Below, one piece after another: positions 1 through 12,333 of a DNA stretch of 64,000 nt. Made by a program: the position numbers and the translations under genes. The number at the start of each line of letters is the position of its first letter. Position 1 is the first letter of the stretch. This stretch comes from Begonia masoniana (taxonomy: Eukaryota > Streptophyta > Magnoliopsida > Cucurbitales > Begoniaceae). The stretch lies in the NCBI GenBank assembly GCA_022432975.1, contig CM039510.1, forward strand, positions 14,712,381-14,776,380, written 5' to 3'. A model generated the notes under the pieces. It worked only from the letters and a program-made list of their open reading frames with translations. It was not told where the DNA came from and did not search any database.

Positions 1-379
1 CAATTGGGAGTTCTGATGTGTCATATTGACAATATTGTAAATTTGCCTCAGACAAACGACGTTCGTGGACGGAGCTTGAGCTGCTTTGGACACGAGGTAA
101 GTTCTCGTGATCTTTCCTGGCCGATTGGCCTACACCGTACTTCGATGTAGCGTTGAGGATCTTGTGGATTGTTTGTTTTAAATTGCTTTGGTGGATAGTT
201 AGGGTTTAAATTGTTATGGGTTATTTTATTTTGGTCTCGATGGTACATATGCTTGGTTGTTTATTTTATGTTAATATCTGTTCATGCATCACGTGTTTTT
301 AAAGATCATGAAAATGAATTCTGCACGATGTTTTAAAGCAAATGCAAAGAAAAGATGACCCTTCGGTATACAGTTTATA

Positions 380-445
380 GCAAAGCAAAGCATAGCAAAG
401 CAAAGTAAAGTAAAGCAAAGCAAAGTAAAGTAAAGAAAACAAAGC
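380..445. repeat. (AAAGC/AAAGT)n microsatellite inside LTR A
   Basis: About a dozen five-base units alternate between AAAGC and AAAGT. This is a low-complexity stretch inside the LTR. Confidence 0.85.
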
Positions 446-1089
446 ATGATTTACAGATTCATATGCACAGCACGCATTTGCATTTACTAGAGCTTACTGA
501 GATTTTTATCTCATAGATGTCTGTATGGTGTAGGTGACATAGATCCAGGTGAGGACGGCGTTCCTCCTTCCGATGTCTGAGGCAGTTGATGGATGATGGC
601 CCGTGGGAGTGCGCTGAGTAGTCGAGGCGCGTTTTGACCCGTGGGGATGTACGTATGGACTCTGGAGTTATCTAGGGATATTTTGAATTGATAATTGTAT
701 AGAGTATATTAGGTTGTTTGGATCTGGATAGGGGTTAGAAAATGTTTTGGTAACTGTATGTAAAAGGCTTTGATTTAAACTGTTTTGTTAAACATTATGA
801 AATGTTTCGATTCGTTTTGGGATTGGTACGGGTAAGCTCGGTTTTTAGAGCTATTCACGCAGTTGGACTTCACAAAGTCTGCTGTAAGCTAATTGAGTTT
901 TGAATACATTTAATTGGGTGGATGAGTAATAAGTTTATTGAGATTTTAGATGTAAAACAATAGAAGTTTTGCTCTCTGGAAATCGGATTCCAGAGAGCTA
1001 ATTGAAGTGTTTGATGCATAGAGTGTTGAAGGATTTGAAGGAACTGGAACAGGTGTGAAGGAAATGGTCGCTGCTTGCTGTGAAGCAAT

Positions 1090-1296
1090 GCAGCGATCGA
1101 TCTCTGCTGCAGAGCAGAGATCGATCGCTGCTGCTATAAAGCAATGCAGCGATCGATCTCTGCTGTGCAGCAGAGATCGATCGCTGCTGCTATAAGGCAA
1201 TGCAGCGATCGATCTCTGCTGCAGCAGAGATCGATCGCTGCCACAGCTTAGTGATGCAGCGCTCAGTCGCTGCATGTAGCAGCGACTGGTCGCTGC
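1090..1296. repeat. Four tandem hairpin units with GATCGATC in their arms
   Basis: Three near-identical units (1090-1131, 1146-1187, 1202-1241) are each an inverted repeat: GCAGCGATCGATCTCTGC, a short loop, then its reverse complement. A fourth, diverged unit (1256-1296) has arms of the type GCAGCG..GTCGCTGC. The period is about 56 bp and the spacers contain ctgctata.aagcaat. The block ends 270 bp before the LTR 3' end, the position where other LTRs in this window carry arrays or GATCGATC clusters. Confidence 0.9.
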
Positions 1297-1709
1297 CTCA
1301 ATTGTTTCAGGGCGGACCGTTTTGCCCTTTCCTTCTTCGGATTTGTTTTTAAGTTATTTTTATTAAATGGTTTAATTGTTATTTAGTTATTAAATGTTTT
1401 GTTTTAAATGATTTCAAGGTTTGATTTCAATTCCGTTTTCAGTTCTGATTTCAACTTCAGTTTAAATTCCGCATTAAGTTTTAATTAAAGTACGGGAAAG
1501 TATAAAGTGTAAAATAAAAATGAAAAATTCATACGGGTAAATGGGTACAGTATTAGGGGTGTTACACAATGAGGATGCATACTCATTGGATTTTGAATCT
1601 TTAAACCTGATCAGAGTATATTTATTTATTATAGTTACATGTGGTGTCGTCGCTGATTGGTTCCCCGGGCACCCGAGGTAACGTTGCTTGATCTTCAGAT
1701 TGTCGTTAT

Positions 1710-4262
1710 TGTCACGACCCGGGAGGGGTCTGGACAGAAATGCCAGGCTAAACGATCAACCTCGAGGAGGTCCACCATCTAGCCTAAGGCTGAGTGCAGA
1801 AGTTTTTGCAATGATCCAAGACTCCTCAATGTAACAAATATGAGAAAACGAGGAATAATAGAAATACTAGAAAATTAAAAATAGTTACAGACCCAAGTAT
1901 GTAGCAATATCTAGAATATGTTCCTACATTTCACAAAATATCAAAATAGAAAAAAAATATAACTCCTAAAAGATTGGTGCTGATCCAATTCACTTATGCT
2001 TCCTCCTTCCTTTACCTGTGGAGGGGGAGTCGTTGGGGTGAGTGACAAACTCAGTATGGGATGTTATACCTACCAATCATGTTATAATGCATGCCAGTTA
2101 AAAAACCAATGAATGAGTATCAAATTTCAAAACCACTTCCATATTATTAAATCTCTTCTCATTTTTAGATAGATCGATCGGGCTAACTTTTAAAATAAAG
2201 TAAGTGTATATAAACTATGTCATCATCATCCATACCATACTACATAGTCAAGTGTACAGTGAAAAAGGAGATCACGTAAGGATCCTCCAAAACACACCAC
2301 ACAGAAAGGCCGTTATAACATTAGGCAAGACCTCATAGAGAAGAGATATAGTCAATTACCAGGGGGATCACGGTCGGCATACCCTGAGCCTCGTGGACCA
2401 CACGGTAGCTCACCAGGAGGGAATCAACGATCACTCTACTCTGGGCCCTCGAGAACACCACACAAGGGACTTATCATATCGGGGGTAACAACGAACAGAC
2501 ACTGATCAGGTCAGGTAACAGGGCTAGCATAGCTCAGAGCCTAGGGATAGCCAAAGCTCCGAGCCCACAACTCCACATGCAAGGAGTTTAACAAGAGGGA
2601 CTCAACCCGGAGGGAATCAACAACCACTCAACCCGGAGCCTTATCCAAACTAATGTGGGGAGTACCATGACAACCCTCAAACACGGGTGCATCTGGGCAG
2701 AATCCCCTGATACTCTCAGCGTACGGGCCCGGCTGAGAGTGCCAAACGATTACTTCCAGAATCAACTCCAAATGGCAATACAGAAAACTATGCAATTCAT
2801 CAGAAAATCAGTCCACAAATAAAAACCCAACAGCATAGTATAATGATCAATCTCAAATCAAACCAGTTGGCAAGGCGAGAAAACATGGCAGTAGACAGTC
2901 AAATCAAGTCAAAAGTATACATGCCTATCTAATGCAATATGCTCATGTTTTTAAAACAGCCGACATCAATATCGGTGGTAATCCACCAAAATAATATCTA
3001 TGGATGTTATGTAGGTATATCGCAGAAAGTATAATAACTCATACCACCGAGGCGAGTTCTCCCAACTTCAGTGGTCCTGTGTATCCTCGAGGATCATCTC
3101 GAGGTCTGCAAAATCAACCGAACTGGGAGTCAAAACAAGGAAGGAAACCTCGTTAATATCCAATATAGGCTAAAAACAATCTAAACTAGGAGCCGGGTGA
3201 AAACGGGGCCAAACGACTCAAGTTTACTTTTGGTTAAAAAGTCAACGGTCTTGTTTAGTTTTAGTCGGGGTCCCGGAACGGTCCATAGAGCAAACCGGGA
3301 CAAAGACGGGCTAGAAATAAGTTGGGTTGACTTTTTAACCAAAAGTCAATGTCAAAGTTTACCGTTGACTTTGGTTGTTTTTAAGATCGGGTCGGGTTCA
3401 GGTCAGACCAAACCGGGTCGGCCCGGCCCAGCTGGGTTCGAGTCTGACCCAGACTAGTTAGACTCGAGTCGGTTCCGACCCAGCTCGGGCTGACCGAGCC
3501 CGATGGGATCGGGTCAAACCCGACCAGGAATGGGGTAGGCCTAACCCGGCCCACCAGACTGTAGGTGTGGGCCGGCCTGGACTAAAATCGGGTCGACCCG
3601 TTTTGCAACGGTTCCCTACCGAAAACACCCAAATATCGGGTTTAAATCGCAAAAATAAACTAAATCAAAAACCCTAACTGTCACTGGCAAAATCGAGAGG
3701 GAGGAGGAGGGCTCACCGTCGAAACTTCCTTCACAAGAGTTGCTCCTCTCGTCGAGACGAAGCAATTGATGCCTTGAACGCGTTCGAACGATGGTCGGAA
3801 TCTCCTCGGCCGATCTCCCTCTTCGCGGCTGTCTCCCTCTCTCTCTCTCTCTATTGTTCTGCCAAACGAAAATAAGGTTTTTAACCTTATTTTCTTCTTT
3901 TCTTTTATTTTTTTTATTTTAATTTTTTTAAATTTTATATTAAATCTATTAAACCCATTTAACAAATTTTCAGTTTCTAATTTAAAATTCTCGAACAACT
4001 TTGTTCGACAATTTCGGATGTTCTACTCTCGTGGATTTAATCCATTTAAATTACGTGAACGTCAAAGCCAAATTTTTAATTTAATTTCGTAAATCTTACG
4101 TACGTATCACACATGCCCAAAAACGTACGTTTTTAAAAGTTTGAGCGTTCGGGCATAAATTCCAACTTCAAATTCGCGAAAAATTTATTCAGAAATTTTC
4201 ATTCACAAAAATTTGGCGGATTTTATAATTACTTTCATTTCCTCTTGGCTCGTGAGGTATCA
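1710..4262 (-). mobile_element. Reverse-oriented LTR-like block (family B), boundaries tentative
   Basis: The block begins TGTCACGACCCGG, the reverse complement of the GGGTCGTGACA end of the solo LTR at 8896-11379, so its sense strand is minus. The right edge (GGTATCA near 4262) is a guess: I found no matching 5-bp target duplication. Inside are a GC-rich stretch (3400-3620) with many CGGGTC/GACCCG copies, a pyrimidine tract (3835-3855) and a single GATCGATCGGGC at 2172. The open frames are short and match nothing I know. Confidence 0.45.
3400..3620. repeat. CGGGTC/GACCCG-rich GC island in LTR-like block B
   Basis: Many copies of CGGGTC, GACCCG and GGCCCG in both orientations lie within about 220 bp, in a much more AT-rich neighbourhood. 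No regular period is visible. Confidence 0.6.
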
Positions 4263-4544
4263 CTGGATCTTAGAATTGCCTCCTTTTTATGTAGTGTGCC
4301 GGAGGATCCTTGAGTTACCCTCTTTTTACACTGGAATTTATTTAAGCATTTAATTACGATGATAGTCTATTTTGGTATATTTGTAACACCCGACAATTTG
4401 GGCCAGGTGATTTTCTTAACTATTTTAATTGTCACCCTTTTATTGACCTTTATGATTTTAAATTTAATGCAAAGACTTATTTATTACAAGTTGAGTGAAA
4501 CTAGGTTGGGTGGCAAGTTTGTAATTAAGGTGGATTTTAATTGG

Positions 4545-4552
4545 TATAAATA
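4545..4552 (+). promoter_or_regulatory. TATA box of solo LTR C
   Basis: TATAAATA lies 164 bp inside the LTR, ahead of a CT-rich leader (4590-4680). It is the best promoter candidate for this LTR; activity is inferred. Confidence 0.55.
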
Positions 4553-5984
4553 GGTTATGGGAATTCTTAAACCTCACTAAAACCTCACTGTAGCCGACAT
4601 TTCCTCTCTCGGCGATTCCCTTCCTTTCAGAGCTCCCTCTCTGTCAGCTATTCCTTCGCCGGCGACCAGTTCTTCAGCCTCCATTTCGACAATCCACGCT
4701 CTAGGAAAGACTTAAATAATGTAGTTACTGGGTAGTTACTTAGAGCTCTGTCTTCAGCTAGAACTTGAGGTTTCGGATTCTTCACTAACAGAGTAATGGT
4801 AGTAACAATCATGATCTGTGTTTAGTAATGGTATTTCCGATTCGATTCTGGACATTAAGATAACAGACTGTGTTTAGTTGTTAGACTTAATCTGGTTATT
4901 TAGGTTCTGAAAGTTTAATCTGTACACACTAGGCGCTCGACTAGGAAGATTTAGAAATATTTATGTTAGATACTAGGATGACTTTTAGTTAGGATTTTGA
5001 TTTAACACTGTAATGTGAAATGTTTCTAGGTGAAGAAGTTTGAAGAGAAATGCTCAAGTTGCTAAGGAAACCAAGTAAGTGAGTGAGTAAGATTTCTGGT
5101 CATTAAGGCCCTACATCGCAAGGGTACTAAGTAGAAGTTGTCTATGATGTTTAAAAGTTATTTGTGCTATAGTCTGTTTGGGTAAGATACTCGAGTTGAT
5201 GTTATGATCCTTTGATGAATGAATGGCTTGTTCAGTAGTCTGATGAACTAAGATTACTCATGCTCATGCATCATGAATATTTCTCAAGCATAAGAAAATA
5301 TTTTAAGTGCATGATTTCTCCCATGAACAAGATATGAACATGAAACTTATGCAACAATGATTAAGAGAGGGTAGGGGCGGTTTGGCGTATGTCACTGTCC
5401 AAAAGAAGGACCATGAATACGACCCACAAGAGACTATGTACACTCTCACTGTCAACCCCCTTTTCAGCACAGATCATCCCTTAATCCATATAATGAAAAC
5501 GATGAACATGAACAAGAACACGAAAAGATCATGAACATGTGTTTCCTTTAATTTGTGCATTCATGCATACATGTTAGCATTGCACTCCTTACTAAGCATT
5601 AAGCTTATAGTTTAAACTTTATGATGTAGGTGAAGAACTACCAGGTGAGGATTTCAAGTCTAATGAGGATGTTTAAGGCTGGTTGTTGGAAGGTGCTCAG
5701 GGTGACAGATTGGTGGCTGGAAAGGCGATTTCAACTCTTGGTTACTACTTTTATCATATTAGTAAGGTTATGAATACTGAGGTCTATGTATGATGCTTTC
5801 TTAAAACAATGGATACTGGAACCTGACTAAATAACTTCTGAATTTGAGAATGATCGTGAATTGATATAATGATCTGTTTGGTTAGAGTCTCTCGCTACAA
5901 GTATTCTAGATGAGATTATGGTCCAACTGTGTGTTAGTTTATTCAGTCATGTTGAAGTTTGTGAAAGTCTGAAAGTTTCCTGTC

Positions 5985-6088
5985 TATCGGAAGATGACTT
6001 CCATCGGAAGATGACTTCCATCAGAAGATGTCTTCCATCGGATGATGTCTTCCATCGGATGATGTCTTCCATCAAATGATGTCTTCTA
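5985..6088. repeat. Short degenerate repeats before the 78-bp array
   Basis: Six or so 18-20-bp units of the type ATCGGAAGATGACTTCC, diverging to ATCGGATGATGTCTTCC, form a ladder before the 78-bp array. They share the CGGAAGATG core with the array of the Tekay-like LTRs at 27-29 kb and 35-37 kb. Confidence 0.85.
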
Positions 6089-8130
6089 TCGGAAGGAGTT
6101 TAATGAGTCACGTGATGTGCATGTGTCAATCGGTAGAAGTTGATATTAAGTCTTGTCGTTTTGTGATCGGATGAAGTTTAATGAGTCACGTGATGTGCAT
6201 GTGTCAATCGGTAGAAGCCGATATTAAGTCTTGTCGTTTTGTGATCGGATGAAATTTAATGAGTCACGTGATGTGCATGTGTCAATCGGTAGAAGTCGAT
6301 ATTAAGTCTTGTCGTTTTGTGATCGGATGAAGTTTAATGAGTCACGTGATGTGCATGTGTCAATCGGTAGAAGCCGATATTAAGTCTTGTCGTTTTGTGA
6401 TCGATGAAGTTTAATGAGTCACGTGATGTGCATGTGTCAATCGGTAGAAGTCGATATTAAGTCTTGTCGTTTTGTGATCGGATGAAGTTTAATGAGTCAC
6501 GTGATGTGCATGTGTCAATCGGTAGAAGCCGATATTAAGTCTTGTCATTTTGTGATCGGATGAAGTTTAATGAGTCACGTGATGTGCATGTGTCAATCGG
6601 TAGAAGCCGATATTAAGTCTTGTCGTTTTGTGATCGGATGAAATTTAATGAGTCACGTGATGTGCATGTGTCAATCGGTAGAAGCCGATATTAAGTCTTG
6701 TCGTTTTGTGATCGATGAAGTTTAATGAGTCACGTGATGTGCATGTGTCAATCGGTAGAAGTCGATATTAAGTCTTGTCGTTTTGTGATCGGATGAAGTT
6801 TAATGAGTCACGTGATGTGCATGTGTCAATCGGTAGAAGCCGATATTAAGTCTTGTCATTTTGTGATCGGATGAAGTTTAATGAGTCACGTGATGTGCAT
6901 GTGTCAATCGGTAGAAGCCGATATTAAGTCTTGTCGTTTTGTGATCGGATGAAGTTTAATGAGTCACGTGATGTGCATGTGTCAATCGGTAGAAGCCGAT
7001 ATTAAGTCTTGTCGTTTTGTGATCGGATGAAGTTTAATGAGTCACGTGATGTGCATGTGTCAATCGGTAGAAGCCGATATTAAGTCTTGTCGTTTTGTGA
7101 TCGGATGAAGTTTAATGAGTCACGTGATGTGCATGTGTCAATCGGTAGAAGCCGATATTAAGTCTTGTCGTTTTGTGATCGGATGAAGTTTAATGAGTCA
7201 CGTGATGTGCATGTGTCAATCGGTAGAAGCCGATATTAAGTCTTGTCATTTTGTGATCGGATGAAGTTTAATGAGTCACGTGATGTGCATGTGTCAATCG
7301 GTAGAAGCCGATATTAAGTCTTGTCATTTTGTGATCGGATGAAGTTTAATGAGTCACGTGATGTGCATGTGTCAATCGGTAGAAGCCGATATTAAGTCTT
7401 GTCGTTTTGTGATCGGATGAAGTTTAATGAGTCACGTGATGTGCATGTGTCAATCGGTAGAAGCCGATATTAAGTCTTGTCGTTTTGTGATCGGATGAAG
7501 TTTAATGAGTCACGTGATGTGCATGTGTCAATCGGTAGAAGCCGATATTAAGTCTTGTCGTTTTGTGATCGGATGAAGTTTAATGAGTCACGTGATGTGC
7601 ATGTGTCAATCGGTAGAAGCCGATATTAAGTCTTGTCATTTTGTGATCGATGAAGTTTAATGAGTCACGTGATGTGCATGTGTCAATCGGTAGAAGCCGA
7701 TATTAAGTCTTGTCGTTTTGTGATCGGATGAAGTTTAATGAGTCACGTGATGTGCATGTGTCAATCGGTAGAAGCCGATATTAAGTCTTGTCGTTTTGTG
7801 ATCGGATGAAATTTAATGAGTCACGTGATGTGCATGTGTCAATCGGTAGAAGTCGATATTAAGTCTTGTCGATGAAGTTTAATGAGTCACGTGATGTGCA
7901 TGTGTCAATCGGTAGAAGCCGTATTAAGTCTTGTCGTTTTGTGATCGGATGAAATTTAATGAGTCACGTGATGTGCATGTGTCAATCGGTAGAAGTCGAT
8001 ATTAAGTCTTGTCGTTTTGTGATCGGATGAAGTTTAATGAGTCACGTGATGTGCATGTGTCAATCGGTAGAAGCCGATATTAAGTCTTGTCATTTTGTGA
8101 TCGGATGAAGTTTAATGAGTCACGTAGGAT
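6089..8130. repeat. 78-bp tandem array, about 26 copies, inside solo LTR C
   Basis: The unit starts GATCGGATGAAGTTTAATGA and ends AAGTCTTGTCGTTTTGT. Copies vary at a few sites (AAGCCGAT/AAGTCGAT, GTCGTTT/GTCATTT, GATCGGATG/GATCGATG, and one shortened unit near 7870). Each unit contains the palindrome TCACGTGA. The last copy decays at 8126-8190 into CGATCGGTAGATG. The array ends about 270 bp before the LTR end. It encodes no convincing protein. Confidence 0.95.
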
Positions 8131-8404
8131 GCATGTGCCAATCGAAAGGAGCGTGCACCTTGCTTTGTCGTTTTGCGATCGGTAGATGTCCTTGAGTTTC
8201 CAATTCCCTTCGGCCAAATGTCTTAACGTTTTGTCTAATCATAAATGTTGTCTACTTATTGAGTTTTCCGCTGTAAAGTCGATGATTAAAGATAGAATTA
8301 CCAATACTGAGAGAAAATTTAAAATTTTTCGTAATTTCTCTTAGTTCAGTTCAATGTTTTGGGTAGCAAAATCGAGTCTGGAAGACCTGGGGCGTTACAA
8401 TATT

Positions 8405-8895
8405 TGTCTATGTATACAATAATATTTTAAATAATGTCACATCGGTTGCTAGTGGAGCAAGTTTTCTAAAACAATATAAATGCAATTTTCATAAAACAAT
8501 GTTTGAAAACCACTTGTTACCTAGTCATGTTTTGAGGCAGAATATAAAAGAAGTTTTACATGCATTGCATTTAGCATAACTTTCCTCATGATTTAGTCAC
8601 TCACTCCAAATGACCCTTCTCCATTTTCAAGTAAGAATAAGAGTGATCGGTAGCTAGAGTTCGATGGCAGTTTTCTGCTTCACTTTTTATTTATTTTCTT
8701 GTTAGAGTTAAGACATCTTTTTATCTGGGTTTGTATGAGACTAATTAAATTTAAAATGAAATATTTAGACATTGTTAAACTATTGTCTAATAAACACACT
8801 ATTATGTTTGTAATTAGTGTGTGGAATCTTGAGCTTTAATTTATGTTCAACCAATCCACTGCGAACCTAGTCTTGATATGGGTGATTGGGTCATC
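8405..8895. other. Intervening sequence between two solo LTRs, nothing recognised
   Basis: AT-rich DNA without a recognisable gene. It is the target into which solo LTR C (left) and solo LTR D (right) inserted. Confidence 0.5.
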
Positions 8896-11379
8896 TGTAA
8901 TACCCAGGAATTTTATGTACTCGATTTTGTAGATATGTGCTCGGAGACATGTAAACGGTGGATTATAATGTCTTTTGGGGAACGAGAAGTTTTATTGGAA
9001 CCCCAATGATTTATTTGAAATTTTAGTGAATTAAGAAAATTGAAGAGAAATCAAATCATAGGTTAATTAGTGAAATTATGTAATGGATTAATAGGAGGGG
9101 CGATAATGTAATTTTACAAGTAAAATTTTAATTAAAAACCTAAAACTCTCCCTCCCCCACGCTAGTTTTTCTCTCCAGCCGCTCCTCCCTCCCTTGGCGA
9201 TTCCCCACTTCTTCCTTACGCCATTTCTTCCATCGACCGACCAACATCCACTTCCAGCGATTCTTTTTCTGATTCTATCTCCCCAATCGACATTCTAGGT
9301 AATTCCCTAAGCTTTTGACACGTTTAGTTTGTCGATTTAGGATTATATTTCGTTAGAGTTATTGATTTAGGGTTGAGATTTATTGGGTTTTTAGTTAGAA
9401 ATCGATGGTGTTGTATTTTAAGGCTCATTGATGATACATTTATTGCTATTGAAGTAGTTAGGATATATTGATGTAGTTAGGATATATTGATGGTGATTAT
9501 TTGTCAAATGGGGTTGATGTTGGTGGTTGGATTGAGTAAATGTCATTGTTGTGAGTGGAGTTAAGCTATGCACACTAAGTGTTCAATAAAATGCTCGAAA
9601 GAGAGAAGTTAGAGTTTTAGGAAACTTTTTTAGCTAGGATTTTGCTAGTTTTGAATTTAGATTATTTAGGATTGATTTTTAACATCGAAATATGAAATGT
9701 TCTAGGTGAAAAGGGCATAAAGTGAAGGCACGACGTTACTAAAGGAGCCTAGGTAAGTGAGTGTGTTAGGATGTCGGCCGTTAAGGGCCCTACATCACGA
9801 GGGTACTAGGAGTTTGGTATTTATGACTGTCTGATGAATATGGCTTGTCAGGATTATGATATGATGAATGTTGGATGGCTTGTTTCTTATTGTATAGTGT
9901 TCTTACGTTCCTATGTGCATTGACGTTCATGTATCATGGTTTTTTCTAAAAGCACACGAAAATGTTTTATGCATATGATTTGAGTTAATATGATAAGACT
10001 ATGAAATGTATGTAAATGGTTAGGCGTGGGACGGGGTTAATTGGCCATGATTTTATTCTTGAGATTATGTGTACGATTCGCGGATCCTCTCGCTGGTGGG
10101 GGACGGACTGGCAGGAGAACTTGTGGATCCTCCCGCTGGTGGGGGCCAGGTTGACACTGCACGGTCAGTTCGCAAATCCTACTACCGTGTGGACCGGACT
10201 GATCGTTACGGTTATTGTCTGAGAGGACCACGATCACGATTCCCTTGCCACTTCCTCGTGCCCCTTAATCCAAGACAAGTGGGATATGAAATAAGATTAT
10301 GAACATGATTTTTACGATACATGTATACATGGTCATTCACGTATATGTTTACATTCCTTACTAAGCATTAGGCTTATAGTTTAAACATTTTGATGTAGGT
10401 GACAAATTTGAAGGTGAGAACCTCAAACCTAACGATGAAATCTAAGTCGAGTTGCTGGAAGGTGCTCATGACGGGGTTTTGTGGCTGGGCGGCATTTTGA
10501 CCCGAGGGTGGTGCTCCAAGCATGACTTGATATATGTTTATGATTTTGAAGTATAAGAAGAAAATGTTTTTCATAGGATTTTCATATGATAGCAAATATT
10601 AGGATGGTTGACGGTTTTCCTTTTGATTTTAAGATGAATTTATGACTAAGGGATTTTCACCTGATTTGTCTTCCGCTATGGTCTCAACGTTTTGTTCTCC
10701 TATGAATTTTAATGATGGATGGTATAGAAATTTAAGGTCTCATGTTTTGAACGGTTTAAAGTGATTTTTGGATGGTGAATCTAGGAAATATTGCATAGAA
10801 TGGTTGTATGTTTTAGACAAGGGAGAGGGATTTTTACAGGTGAAAGTTTTTTGCCAGAGAGGGTGCCGATCGATCGGCCAAAGGGGCGATCGATAGACAC
10901 AATTTGGCCGATCGATCGGCACAACGTTATTTGACAAAAATAAAGAAACAGAGAGGATGCTGATCAATCGGCTGAACTGGCAATCGATCGGCAGTTGCTG
11001 TCTTCGAAAATTCAAGACCAGGGAGACAGCCGAACGATCTGCTGAATTGGCCGATCGATCAGCTGTGCTAGAATCGGGAAGGACGAATGATGGGCTGTTT
11101 TGGCCGATTGATCGGCCCTGTTTATTTACTCGTTCTGCCCCTCTTCTTTTCCCTTAAAACCGAGCATGCCTTTTTCCTAATTTACTCTTCAAACATTATT
11201 AATGTTTTAGATTGTTTTCAAGGGATTCTAAATGAGTTTTTAAGTATGATTCTCAATTGCTTTTGTAAAGTTTTCTTCGAGTAGTTTTCTCTTTATGTTT
11301 AAAAAAAAAATACGAGTCAAGAATAAGAACACGAACACGATTATGTAAGTCGCGGCCCGTTGGGTTTCGGGTCGTGACA
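8896..11379 (+). mobile_element. Solo LTR (family D), Tekay-like, TSD TCATC
   Basis: The LTR runs from TGTAATACCCAGG to GGGTCGTGACA, with a perfect flanking duplication TCATC (8891-8895 and 11380-11384) and no internal region. It shares the framework of the other Tekay-like LTRs: a CT-rich leader (9145-9290), a splice-donor-like TTCTAGGTAA near 9293, GGGCCCTACATC near 9787 and GATGTAGGTGA near 10391. Between the last two blocks a module GGATCCTC.CGCTGGTGGGGG occurs twice (10082 and 10126). Near the 3' end it holds a GATCGATC cluster instead of a long array. Confidence 0.92.
10865..11118. repeat. Cluster of GCCGATCGATCGGC palindromes in solo LTR D
   Basis: Full or near copies lie at about 10865, 10887, 10908, 10960, 10982, 11049 and 11103 (variants such as CAATCGATCGGC and CCGATTGATCGGCC). 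Spacing is irregular and the sequence between copies is not repeated. The cluster ends about 260 bp before the LTR end. Confidence 0.9.
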
Positions 11380-11384
11380 TCATC

Positions 11385-12333
11385 TCCAAGGATCTAGTCG
11401 TCTGACCCAACGTTTTGTAAGGTCTGCCCTTAGTTCGTGACAAAACCAATGATTTTGAGTCTCAAAACTTAAAATCTATGAACAACAAAAACCTATATGT
11501 GAAAGCGAACGAGAATGGAGCTTAGATTCGGCCTTACCCTTGAAGATTGTTGTCGAAAGTTGAAGGAAACGATGATGGACACTCTGATTGGACAGAAACA
11601 CTCTCTTTATCTCTTGGCCCTTCCTTCTCTCTCGCAACACCACCCTCGCCCGAATGAAAAGTGATTTCCCCTCTTCAATAATAAAAAGAAAAATATTTTT
11701 TTTAATTGAATATACATAATATGAAATATTATATTGAATAATTTTCTTAAACTCCAATTCAACAGAAACTTAAACGTTCTTCTTCATCAGTGGTAATTCT
11801 ATGTTACCAAACATTATTTTCTCATATTTTTACTACGAGATAACGCTCAAACTTATACTGATTTGAGCAATTGGTCGAAGATCTCACATGGCTTGGCATT
11901 AATGAATCACAACCATTTGAGTCAATACAAAATATATTGACCGAGAATAAAGTGAAAAATTCAATACGAAAATAATTAAAATTAAAAATTGCAGGTTTTA
12001 CCTCTACTCTCTCTCTCTAAACTCCCCAACCACCTCTATGAAATGTGAGAAATAGGTTTAGGCTAAAAAGGTCGTTTTTTTAACCTAGGAAAAAGAGGCC
12101 CCACCAAATTACACGCACCTATAATATAACCTATCTAATAAATTCAATAGCTAAGTTATAGTTTAATGTAATTCTTTTTAAAATTATGTTAGTGTATATA
12201 TGAATACTCAAAAGAAAGTTATAAATTAAAACAAATCTAATTGTCTATATATATGGTCATTTATATTTCCAATTTCATACACATTAAGGCCAAGCTTAAC
12301 TTCCTTTCTTATTTAAATAATTATAAATAATAG
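11385..12333. other. Non-coding, AT-rich; no gene recognised
   Basis: The 5' part (11400-11650) has CT-rich tracts and short open frames without recognisable domains. The rest is AT-rich. No repeat structure or RNA gene was recognised. Confidence 0.4.

Larger units (their letters stand above)
1..1566 (+). mobile_element. LTR, 3' part (family A), truncated by the window edge
   Basis: The sequence matches the start of the LTR at the far end of the window: the block around 48-140 (cgtggacggagcttgagc, then ggcctacacc) recurs at about 63845-63925. The LTR ends with GGTGTTACA at 1566, the usual TG...CA end of plant Ty3/gypsy LTRs. It carries the two blocks shared by the Tekay-like LTRs of this window (GGCCTACACC near 127 and GTGTAGGTGA near 528). 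No coding capacity is seen. The left end lies outside the window, so it cannot be said whether this is a solo LTR or part of an element. Confidence 0.75.
4382..8399 (+). mobile_element. Solo LTR (family C), Ty3/gypsy Tekay-like, TSD ATATT
   Basis: The LTR runs from TGTAACACCCGAC to GGGGCGTTACA and is flanked by a perfect 5-bp duplication, ATATT at 4377-4381 and 8400-8404, with no internal region. This is what recombination between two LTRs leaves. The sense strand is plus: a TATA box at 4545, the conserved block GGCCCTACATC at 5107 and GATGTAGGTGAAG near 5622. At 4018 bp it is long because it contains a 78-bp tandem array in its 3' half. The terminal sequences are close to those of the Tekay-like element at 25922-37727. 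Confidence 0.92.

Noticed and set aside
6089..8130. CRISPR-like array
   Set aside because: Direct repeats of 78 bp have no unique spacers, lie inside an LTR with a target duplication, and the sequence is eukaryotic.
10016..10302. Overlapping frames on both strands
   Set aside because: They lie in the duplicated GC-richer module of solo LTR D and match no protein family.
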